From Shewanella sp. (GTDB lineage: Bacteria; Pseudomonadota; Gammaproteobacteria; Enterobacterales; Shewanellaceae): 14,415 nt of DNA. The stretch lies in NCBI GenBank assembly GCA_004195335.1, contig SDWK01000412.1:1-14415 (forward strand). Reading direction: 5' to 3'. The position numbers and the translations under genes were made by a program. Shown here piece by piece: positions 1-5,409 of this stretch. Below the pieces are notes generated by a model, which worked only from the letters and a program-made list of their open reading frames with translations, ran no database searches and was not told the DNA's origin. Position 1 is the stretch's first letter. Each line of letters starts with the position of its first letter.

Positions 1-12
1 ATTCAGTACTAT

Positions 13-33
13 ATTTGTAATTTTATTACAAAA
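13..33. promoter_or_regulatory. HexR-like operator palindrome
   Basis: A perfect palindrome, TTTGTAAT (14-21), TTT, ATTACAAA (25-32), contains the 15-mer TGTAATTTTATTACA. As I recall it, this fits the consensus TGTAATWWWATTACA of HexR, the 2-keto-3-deoxy-6-phosphogluconate-responsive regulator of central carbon metabolism in Shewanella. It lies about 190 bp upstream of the likely AGCS start site, so it may serve a divergent gene beyond the left edge instead. The palindrome is seen; the HexR assignment is inference. A simple AT-rich terminator-like hairpin is the alternative. Confidence 0.5.
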
Positions 34-173
34 ATGTGTTCTACATCTTATTTCGATAAAGTAATTAAATTTCTTAAATGTTGCCAAAAAGCGAGTGAAT
101 CCTTTGTTGAATCAGTTACAACAGTAACTTAGTATTGTTTATTCATGTGATTCTAGTGTTATCCAAATGCTTA

Positions 174-193
174 ACTGTGATCTATGTCACATG
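174..193. promoter_or_regulatory. CRP binding site
   Basis: TGTGA (176-180), six bases, TCACA (187-191) is the exact CRP half-site pair with correct spacing. The flanks AAC and TGG also fit the symmetric consensus. The centre at 183.5 lies about 42 bp upstream of the start predicted from the extended -10 element at 211-219. That is the class II activator position. A poorer partial match at 146-161 (TGTGA, six bases, TGTTA) could be a second weak site. The AGCS gene downstream is therefore probably cAMP-CRP activated. Confidence 0.75.
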
Positions 194-210
194 GCTATTT
201 TTTCATGCTA

Positions 211-226
211 TGCTATTTTGCTGCAT
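211..226 (+). promoter_or_regulatory. extended -10 promoter of the AGCS symporter gene
   Basis: TG (211-212), one base, TATTTT (214-219) forms an extended -10 element, giving a start near 226. There is no good -35 hexamer; the CRP site covers that position, as expected for a class II CRP-dependent promoter. A start here falls two bases before the base-paired leader begins. TATGCT at 209-214 is an alternative -10. Confidence 0.55.
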
Positions 227-385
227 CGAATTCGGTGAGCATGATTTCACGAAATCATGAAAGGACAATTCTAAAAGATAAATTCACCGACATTCTTTGA
301 TCAAATTGGAAAGGAATTTTACAGCCAAACCCGGTCTAGGCAAAAAGTGCCTGGCCGCTTTTGTCATGGGGATAAGAAAATAATT
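226..385 (+). ncRNA. structured 5' leader of the AGCS gene, candidate cis-regulatory RNA
   Basis: The predicted 160-nt untranslated leader contains three successive helices. First, GAATTCGGTGA (228-238) pairs with TCACCGA (284-290) and ATTC (292-295), with C291 bulged. It encloses an 8-bp hairpin CATGATTT/AAATCATG (240-247/252-259, loop CACG). Second, ATTCTTT-type pairing joins about 292-298 to 311-318, an alternative to the end of the first helix. Third, CGGTCTAGGCA (332-342) pairs with TGCCTGGCCG (348-357), with one bulged T and a five-base loop; CTTTTG follows, so it looks like a weak terminator. I do not recognise a known riboswitch. The structure is seen; the regulatory role is inference. 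Confidence 0.45.
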
Positions 386-1849
386 ATGTTTGAGACTCTG
401 ATTAACGCTATTGAGACGGCTATTAATGCCATAAATGGCTTGTTGTGGGGTAGCGTACTTATATATGTACTAGTCGCTGCCGGTCTACTATTTACAATCC
501 GTCTTGGGTTTATCCAGATACGTATGTTTCGTCATGGTGCCAAATTGGTGATTCAAGGGCGCAATAAAACTGATGGGATCTCTTCATTTCAGGTATTTTG
601 CACTTCTATGGCTGCTCGTGTAGGTACCGGTAATATGGCGGGTGTTGCCGTTGCTATTACTGTTGGTGGTGCGGGTGCTATTTTCTGGATGTGGTTGATT
701 GCGCTTTTGGGGATGGCGACGGCATTTGTCGAATCGACTTTAGCTCAAGTGTACAAAGTTAAAGATAATGAAGGTCAATATCGAGGTGGTCCAGCTTACT
801 ACATGGAGCGTGGGCTTGGTAAACGTTGGATGGGAAGTATCTTCTCTATTCTTCTTATCATAGCTTTTGGTTTTGCATTTAATGCAGCTCAAGCCAATAC
901 CATGACTGATGCACTTAATAATGCTTTTGGTTTTGATAAAACCATCGTTGGTATAGTTATTGTGCTTGCGTCTGCATACATCATTTGTGGTGGTTTAAAG
1001 AAAGTGGCCAGAGCATCAGAACTGATTGTTCCGGTTATGGCAGTGGCTTATCTTGCCATCGCACTAGTGGTGCTTGTTATCAATATCGAGCAGGTTCCGG
1101 CGGCGATATCATTAATCGTTAAGAGTGCGTTTGGTTGGGAAGAGGCTGCCGGTGGTGCAATGGGAGCCATGATGGCTGGTATTGCCCGCGGTCTGTTTTC
1201 AAACGAAGCGGGTATGGGAAGTGCAGCAAATATTGCAGCGTCTGCTACGCCTAACCCTAACCATCCAGCATCGCAGGGTTTTGTTCAGATGATCGGTGTG
1301 TTTGTTGATACGATGGTGATTTGTACCGCTTCTGCAGCAATTATTTTATTATCCGGAGTATTAAATAATCCTGATGGTCAGCAAGGTATTGGACTTTTAC
1401 AGTTAGCCCTAACAAATGAGTTAGGCAGCTGGTCGGCATATTTTATTGCTTTTGCTATTATCCTGTTTTGCTTCTCTTCAATTATTGCTAATTATAGTTA
1501 TGCCGAAAGCAATGTTATGTTCTTAACTCAAAGTAAGAAGGTACTATTTGTTTTTCGTGGCTTAGTGCTGGCGATGGTGATGGCGGGTTCGGTTGCTTCG
1601 TTAAAGCTGGTTTGGAATTTTGCCGACGTATCTATGGGGCTTATGGCCCTGGTTAATATTACCGCGATTGTAATGCTATCTAAAGTCGCTTTTGCGGTGA
1701 TTAAAGATTACGAACGTCAGGTTAAAGCGGGCTTAACTCCGACTTTCGACAGCAGTCAGTTCCCTGAAATTGATGAGCTGGAGGAGGGTATATGGGTAAT
1801 GAAGGAAAATACTTCTGCTGAGTCTTCCTCCGAGAACAATAGAGTATAA
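386..1849 (+). CDS. sodium:alanine/glycine symporter, AGCS family
   Basis: This inner-membrane secondary transporter should import a small neutral amino acid (alanine or glycine in most characterised members) with Na+. The 487-residue protein is almost entirely hydrophobic helices. It carries the family signatures AARVGTGNMAG near residues 76-86, GGPAYYMERGLG, and GLFSNEAGMGSAA near 268-281, and ends in a polar cytoplasmic tail of about 50 residues. I chose ATG 386 (MFETLIN). An upstream in-frame GTG at 347 lies in the loop of the third leader hairpin and would add 13 non-conserved residues, whereas 386 has GGGGATAAG just upstream. The gene is monocistronic: CRP site and promoter upstream, terminator downstream. 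The substrate cannot be settled from sequence, since some AGCS proteins carry glutamine. Confidence 0.9.
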   Translation: MFETLINAIETAINAINGLLWGSVLIYVLVAAGLLFTIRLGFIQIRMFRHGAKLVIQGRNKTDGISSFQVFCTSMAARVGTGNMAGVAVAITVGGAGAIFWMWLIALLGMATAFVESTLAQVYKVKDNEGQYRGGPAYYMERGLGKRWMGSIFSILLIIAFGFAFNAAQANTMTDALNNAFGFDKTIVGIVIVLASAYIICGGLKKVARASELIVPVMAVAYLAIALVVLVINIEQVPAAISLIVKSAFGWEEAAGGAMGAMMAGIARGLFSNEAGMGSAANIAASATPNPNHPASQGFVQMIGVFVDTMVICTASAAIILLSGVLNNPDGQQGIGLLQLALTNELGSWSAYFIAFAIILFCFSSIIANYSYAESNVMFLTQSKKVLFVFRGLVLAMVMAGSVASLKLVWNFADVSMGLMALVNITAIVMLSKVAFAVIKDYERQVKAGLTPTFDSSQFPEIDELEEGIWVMKENTSAESSSENNRV

Positions 1850-1891
1850 TGCAGTTGGCATAATGTTCGGCTGAATGGATTAGCACAATCT

Positions 1892-1922
1892 AAAAAACCA
1901 CGCGAATTAGCGTGGTTTTTTT
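1892..1922 (+). terminator. terminator after the AGCS gene
   Basis: AAAAAACCACGC (1892-1903) pairs with GCGTGGTTTTTT (1910-1921) around a six-base loop and ends in a run of seven T. It sits 43 bp after the symporter stop codon. The A-tract on the left could make it partly bidirectional. Confidence 0.9.
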
Positions 1923-1935
1923 ATGTTTGCCTCAG

Positions 1936-1941
1936 TATGAT
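1936..1941 (+). promoter_or_regulatory. -10 element of yaaA promoter
   Basis: TATGAT lies 31 bp upstream of the yaaA start codon, just after the preceding terminator, predicting a start near 1948. The matching -35 position falls inside the terminator stem and fits poorly, so an activator may be needed. In E. coli yaaA is induced by OxyR; I could not confidently place an OxyR site here. Confidence 0.45.
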
Positions 1942-1972
1942 AGCTAGCATTAAAGGTTTGTAAGGATTAGCA

Positions 1973-2746
1973 ATGTTAGTTTTAGTTTCACCAGCGAAAA
2001 CATTAGATTATGAAAATGAAGCAGGTACAAGCGAGCATACTTTACCTAAGCTGGTTCAATATAGTGAACAGCTTATCGAAGAGTGCCGTAAGCTCACTCC
2101 ATCGGATATAGCATCTTTAATGAAGGTAAGCGATAAAATAGCCGGTTTAAATGCGGCTCGATTTGCAAGTTGGAGCCCGAATTTTTCTACTGAAAACGCT
2201 AAACAAGCCCTCTATGCATTTCGCGGTGATGTATATACCGGCCTTGATGCAGATACCCTATCAGCAAAGAGTGTTGCGCTTGCACAGAAACAGCTCAGAA
2301 TCCTGTCTGGTTTGTACGGCTTACTTAAGCCATTAGATTTGATGCAGCCATACCGCCTTGAGATGGGGACCCGGCTGGCAAACGCCAAAGGGACTAACCT
2401 GTATCAGTTCTGGGGCGATGTGATAACCGATGAAGTTAATTTAGCTTTATTGGAGCAGGGCGACCAAATCGTGGTCAATTTGGCGTCTAACGAGTATTTT
2501 AAGGCTGTTAAGCCTAAATCACTAAAGGGCTCATTAATCACTCCAATTTTTAAAGATAGAAAAAATGGTCAATATAAGGTGATTAGTTTCTTCGCTAAAC
2601 GTGCCAGAGGCATGATGGTGAGATACATCTTGGATAATAATATTAAAACCTTCTCAGGGTTAACCGAGTTTGATGCTGCAGGTTATTACTACTGTGAAGC
2701 GGAGTCATCGCCAGAGGCGCCTGTTTTCAAGCGAGAAGAGCAGTAG
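1973..2746 (+). CDS. yaaA: peroxide stress protein YaaA (UPF0246/DUF328)
   Basis: In E. coli YaaA is induced by H2O2 through OxyR, lowers free intracellular iron and so limits Fenton damage to DNA; it is a cytoplasmic DNA-binding protein. The 257 residues match the usual length (258 in E. coli) and align along the whole recalled E. coli sequence. Family landmarks are SPAKTLDY (6-13), [12 protein letters not shown] (53-64), [20 protein letters not shown] (111-132), LYQFWGD (143-149), NLASNEYFK (169-177) and the C-terminal VFKREEQ. ATG 1973 is preceded by TAAGGA at a suitable distance. Isolated between two terminators, it is a single-gene unit. Its molecular activity remains poorly defined. Confidence 0.95.
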   Translation: MLVLVSPAKTLDYENEAGTSEHTLPKLVQYSEQLIEECRKLTPSDIASLMKVSDKIAGLNAARFASWSPNFSTENAKQALYAFRGDVYTGLDADTLSAKSVALAQKQLRILSGLYGLLKPLDLMQPYRLEMGTRLANAKGTNLYQFWGDVITDEVNLALLEQGDQIVVNLASNEYFKAVKPKSLKGSLITPIFKDRKNGQYKVISFFAKRARGMMVRYILDNNIKTFSGLTEFDAAGYYYCEAESSPEAPVFKREEQ

Positions 2747-2812
2747 TTAACAGGTTTAAGTTGTGTGATTACCAATTTAAATAGCCGGTTATGATTAGGC
2801 CGAAATAAAGAG

Positions 2813-2864
2813 CAGCCAAAGGCTGTAATGCCAGTCTGTTAAGCTGACTGGCATTTTATTTTTT
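2813..2864 (+). terminator. terminator after yaaA
   Basis: AATGCCAGTC (2827-2836) pairs with GACTGGCATT (2846-2855) around a nine-base loop, followed by TTTTATTTTTT. A small adjoining hairpin CAGCC/GGCTG (2813-2817/2821-2825) precedes it. yaaA and the peptidase gene converge here. On the minus strand the stem has no good T-run, so termination of the peptidase gene through it is less certain. Confidence 0.85.
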
Positions 2865-2883
2865 ATGACAAAATAACACTTAT

Positions 2884-4317
2884 TTATTTTGCTTCCTTAT
2901 TAACCGGTTTGAGATCGACTCCGGTTGTAACGGGCCTGAGTTCAACGTCTGATTGAGCCATCAGGTAGGCAAATTGTGCGTAGGCTGCGACGTTCTGCTG
3001 CAGTGTCATCGGATCTATTTTGTCTAAAGTATCGTTTGGCGTATGGTGGTAATCAAAATAATCATGGCCATCCTGTCTGAGTGAAGCCACCGGGACACCT
3101 TGTTTTGGTAGCATGGAGACATCAGGTCCCCCTGAAGCTGTATTACTCCCTAATTTAACCCCATTACCAACCATAGGTCTGCTGAACGCGTGTATCGCTT
3201 CCAAAGCACTCTCGCTTACCTTGTAATCTATCTGATATATCCGCCCCGCACCAAAGTCTGACTCGGCAGCAATGTAATGTTTTTCTAGTTCGTTTTTGTG
3301 GGCTTTGGCGTAAGCTTTACCACCGACAAGGCCGAGCTCTTCGGCCGCGTAGAGTACGATGCGAATAGTGCGAGCGGGCTTTTTAGGGAGATCTTGAATT
3401 AATTTCCCCGCCGCCGTGACTATGGCAACACCGGCTCCGTCATCGATTGCGCCAGTTCCTTCATCCCACGAATCTAAGTGGGCACCAATTAACACTATCT
3501 CATCAGGTTTGCTGTTGCCGGTAACCTCTGCAATTACATTATAAGAGGTCGCAAAACCACGGCTCTGTGATGACATGAAGAGGTTGAGAACCACATTAGG
3601 ATCCCGCTTTAGTATCTGATTAATAAGATCGGCATCCGGGTTCGACATCGCTGCGGCAGGGATCTTCGCGATACCATCTTTATATCTCATCATTCCGGTA
3701 TGGGCCATTCTGTCATGGTCGGTTCCAATGGAGCGGATGATAATGGCTTTAGCACCTTTCTGCGATGCTGCAATGGCTCCTCTGGAGCGTCCTCCGACGG
3801 TTTGACCATAGCCTTTCCCTGTCTTGTGGCGCTCGGTAATATGATCAATAAAAACTATTTTACCTTCAACATTGTGTTTATTTGCCTGCTTTAATGATTC
3901 TAATGAGTCAAATCTTACGATTGATGCTCGAATACCCTCTTGTGGGGTGGCGATGCTTCCGCCTAATGCAGTGATCACTAAAGGTTGTGAGAAAGGTGAG
4001 ATCACTTCTGCTCGAGCTTCTCCTCGTGACCAAACCGGTACTTGAACTGCTTCTTTATAGACCTTATCGAAGCCGAGTTGCGTTAATTTATTTTCTGCCC
4101 ATTGAACGGCAAGAAGATCTTTTTTACTCCCTGCGAGTCTTGGCCCAACTTCAACAGTGAGTGATTCAACTAGGTCATATGCGAGAGGAGAGGTTAATGC
4201 ACTTTCTTGTAACTGTTTGGTTATTTTTAAATTTGGCTCTTCTAACTGGGTGTTTTGGCAACCCACTAACCCAGTGATAAATAGGCTTATGAGCAGAGTA
4301 CGACGATAGATTTTCAT
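2884..4317 (-). CDS. M28 family zinc metallopeptidase, carboxypeptidase Q-like lipoprotein
   Basis: This is a probable exported peptidase that trims amino acids or dipeptides from peptides using two zinc ions. The 477-residue protein begins with a lipoprotein signal peptide: basic MKIYRR, a hydrophobic stretch, and lipobox LVGC with Cys20. A PA-type insert lies about 125-250. The M28 core follows with metal and catalytic residues in order: H280 and D282 (HLDSWD), D292 (AIDDGAG), E326-E327 (AAEE), D354 (ESDFG) and H424/H425 (DYHHTPNDT). Layout and spacing resemble carboxypeptidase Q (plasma glutamate carboxypeptidase). ATG 4317 is preceded by AAAGGAAA. It diverges from hlyU across 135 bp. Nothing after Cys20 clearly predicts inner or outer membrane retention (next residues Q-N-T favour the outer membrane). 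The exact substrate is unknown. Confidence 0.9.
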   Translation of the reverse strand: MKIYRRTLLISLFITGLVGCQNTQLEEPNLKITKQLQESALTSPLAYDLVESLTVEVGPRLAGSKKDLLAVQWAENKLTQLGFDKVYKEAVQVPVWSRGEARAEVISPFSQPLVITALGGSIATPQEGIRASIVRFDSLESLKQANKHNVEGKIVFIDHITERHKTGKGYGQTVGGRSRGAIAASQKGAKAIIIRSIGTDHDRMAHTGMMRYKDGIAKIPAAAMSNPDADLINQILKRDPNVVLNLFMSSQSRGFATSYNVIAEVTGNSKPDEIVLIGAHLDSWDEGTGAIDDGAGVAIVTAAGKLIQDLPKKPARTIRIVLYAAEELGLVGGKAYAKAHKNELEKHYIAAESDFGAGRIYQIDYKVSESALEAIHAFSRPMVGNGVKLGSNTASGGPDVSMLPKQGVPVASLRQDGHDYFDYHHTPNDTLDKIDPMTLQQNVAAYAQFAYLMAQSDVELRPVTTGVDLKPVNKEAK

Positions 4318-4339
4318 AAGTTTCCTTTGTTTTTATTAC

Positions 4340-4389
4340 TTATGTCCCACTTTTGAAAACAATCTAGCAAAAAGTGTGCTTTATGTCCC
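4340..4389. promoter_or_regulatory. direct repeat and dyad between M28 peptidase gene and hlyU
   Basis: TTATGTCCC occurs twice in the same orientation (4340-4348 and 4381-4389), 41 bp apart, about four helical turns, each followed by (A/G)AC or AC. Between them lies an inverted repeat, CACTTTT (4348-4354) and AAAAGTG (4370-4376). This suggests a shared operator for the divergent genes. The regulator is unknown; HlyU autoregulation is one possibility. Clear -35/-10 pairs were not found for either gene; TATATT (4412-4417) is a possible hlyU -10. Confidence 0.4.
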
Positions 4390-4452
4390 GACTATATCTG
4401 TAAGGCAACGCTATATTAGTGCCGGGGATTGTTTTAGGAGAATTTGCAAGTA

Positions 4453-4749
4453 ATGAATATTGAATTAATGCAGCAACGAGCCGATCACGCCGTTGTGATG
4501 TTGAAAGCTTTGGCGAATGAACGCCGTCTCTTTATCCTATGTTACCTTCTTAGTGAAGGAGAGATGTGTGTAGGTGAAATGAACAAGAAATTGGGATTAA
4601 GCCAGTCAGCGTTATCTCAACATTTAGCTTGGTTGCGTAAAGATAATTTGGTCGAGACCCGAAAGGAAGCTCAAACCGTATTTTACTCTTTGAAGAGTAA
4701 AGAAGTGTCGGAAATTATTAAGCTGCTGAATACTATCTATTGCCATTAG
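4453..4749 (+). CDS. hlyU: ArsR-family transcriptional regulator HlyU-like
   Basis: This is a small dimeric winged-helix DNA-binding protein. The 98 residues carry the ArsR core: LKALANERRLFIL (17-29), the recognition region LSQSALSQHLAWLRKDNLV (49-67) and the wing RKEAQTVFYSL (70-80). Resemblance to Vibrio HlyU is strong. C30 in ALANERRLFILC and C97 near the C terminus sit where Vibrio cholerae HlyU has C38 and C104, the pair that senses thiol oxidation and persulfides; C39 is an additional cysteine. ArsR metal-site signature cysteines (ELCVCDL) are absent. I chose ATG 4453; TTG 4444 lies only three bases after AGGAG (4436-4440), though ATG is rather far from it at 12 bases. In Vibrio HlyU activates virulence genes; here its targets are unknown, with the divergent peptidase gene a candidate. 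Confidence 0.85.
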   Translation: MNIELMQQRADHAVVMLKALANERRLFILCYLLSEGEMCVGEMNKKLGLSQSALSQHLAWLRKDNLVETRKEAQTVFYSLKSKEVSEIIKLLNTIYCH

Positions 4750-4765
4750 GCATGTTATTCATCTT

Positions 4766-4801
4766 AAACTGACAAAGTTAATTGATTTTGTCAGTTTTTT
4801 T
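4766..4801 (+). terminator. terminator after hlyU
   Basis: AAACTGACAAA (4766-4776) pairs perfectly with TTTGTCAGTTT (4787-4797) around a ten-base loop and is followed by further T residues (T-run 4795-4801). It begins 17 bp after the hlyU stop codon. Confidence 0.85.
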
Positions 4802-4847
4802 ATGCCTGAATTTTGATAATACCAAGCTAAAGGCAAAAAACAGATAT

Positions 4848-4876
4848 AAAAAAACCGGCCTAAGCCGGTTTTTTAA
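4848..4876 (-). terminator. terminator of rpsT (bidirectional)
   Basis: AAAACCGGC (4851-4859) and GCCGGTTTT (4864-4872) form a nine-bp stem with a four-base loop. Both sides have A/T tracts, so it can terminate rpsT on the minus strand and catch read-through from hlyU on the plus strand. Confidence 0.85.
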
Positions 4877-4890
4877 ACGCTAATCTAAAA

Positions 4891-5157
4891 TTAAGCAGCA
4901 AGTGCTTTGATCTTAGTGTTTAAGCGAGACTTCTGACGAGCAGCTTTATTCTTGTGAATAAGGCCTTTAGTCGCCATACGGTCAAGAATTGGTTGTGCAG
5001 CATTAAATGCTTCAGTAGCCGCTTTTTGATCGCCAACATTAATTGCAGCGATAACTTTCTTTACGTATGAACGTAACATTGAACGACGGCTAGCGTTATG
5101 CTGACGACGTTTTTCAGATTGAAGCGCGCGCTTCTTTGCAGACTTGCTATTAGCCAA
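4891..5157 (-). CDS. rpsT: 30S ribosomal protein S20
   Basis: S20 is a primary 16S rRNA-binding protein of the small ribosomal subunit. The 88 residues match the family's length (87 in E. coli) and composition: a Lys/Arg-rich N terminus ([17 protein letters not shown]), helical body, and conserved [15 protein letters not shown] (residues 66-80). The start codon is TTG at 5157, preceded by TAGGAG (minus strand, 5165-5170) at good distance. The E. coli rpsT also starts with UUG, tied to translational autoregulation by S20, so the weak start is probably functional rather than an error. Single-gene unit with near-consensus promoter upstream and terminator downstream. Confidence 0.97.
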   Translation of the reverse strand: MANSKSAKKRALQSEKRRQHNASRRSMLRSYVKKVIAAINVGDQKAATEAFNAAQPILDRMATKGLIHKNKAARQKSRLNTKIKALAA

Positions 5158-5198
5158 GGTGCAACTCCTAAATAGGGTTAGATATTTTAAAGGTCGGG

Positions 5199-5227
5199 AA
5201 TATGCCCTGTTATTGTCATTTTGTCAA
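5199..5227 (-). promoter_or_regulatory. rpsT promoter
   Basis: On the minus strand TTGACA (5227-5222) is followed after exactly 17 bp by CATATT (5204-5199), then a C-rich discriminator CCCGACC. The discriminator is the kind seen at growth-rate and stringent-controlled ribosomal promoters. Predicted start is near 5192, about 35 nt before the TTG codon. Confidence 0.85.
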
Positions 5228-5257
5228 TGACAATGATTGAATCTTTACCTTAAAGAT
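5212..5257. repeat. two inverted repeats at the rpsT promoter
   Basis: ATTGTCATT (5212-5220) and AATGACAAT (5226-5234) form a 9-bp perfect inverted repeat with a five-base spacer that covers the rpsT -35 hexamer. Immediately upstream of the promoter is ATCTTTA (5241-5247), CCT, TAAAGAT (5251-5257), a second perfect dyad. They could be operators for rpsT or for divergent murJ. No regulator is recognised; Fur and HexR consensus motifs do not fit. Confidence 0.45.
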
Positions 5258-5340
5258 AAATTAATCCAACCAACTGGGCTATCTTCAACCTAACTCGTGT
5301 AATATGATGCGCAATTCTAACAGCTATTGTTGGAAGGTGA

Positions 5341-5409
5341 CAGGGGGAAAATCAATTTTTTGAGACTACTCGCCTGAAGTTATCGGCTCGATTCAGGGGG
5401 TTTTTTGAG
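5341..5409 (+). promoter_or_regulatory. murJ leader with ribosome-site hairpin
   Basis: CCTGAA (5373-5378) pairs with TTCAGG (5392-5397), with an inner TCG/CGA helix (5383-5385/5389-5391). The 3' arm includes part of the only murJ Shine-Dalgarno sequence AGGGGG (5395-5400), and GGG then six T follow, so the hairpin could hide the ribosome site or act as an attenuator. CAGGGGG and TTTTTTGAG occur twice (5341-5347 with 5356-5364, and 5394-5409). The first copy opens a five-codon TTG frame (5360-5377) ending inside the hairpin's 5' arm. A murJ promoter is less clear; TATGAT at 5303-5308 is the best -10. Function is inference. Confidence 0.4.

Noticed and set aside
226..385. Glycine riboswitch in front of the AGCS gene
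   Set aside because: The gene context fits, but the conserved aptamer blocks of glycine riboswitches (such as the CCGAAGGGGCAA-like and CTCTCAGGCAAA-like motifs) and the tandem arrangement are not present.
347..385. GTG start extending the symporter by 13 residues
   Set aside because: The GTG lies in the loop of a strong hairpin, has no good ribosome site, and the added residues do not resemble an AGCS N terminus.
2761..2795. Promoter between yaaA and the peptidase gene (TTGTGT and TATGAT)
   Set aside because: The spacing is 23 bp and there is only a terminator downstream, so no gene would be served.
3700..3894. 64-residue plus-strand frame inside the M28 gene
   Set aside because: It is antisense to conserved peptidase sequence with no homology or signal that I recognise.
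5212..5234. Fur box at the rpsT promoter
   Set aside because: The palindrome lacks the GATAAT-type repeats of Fur; only short AATGA pieces match.
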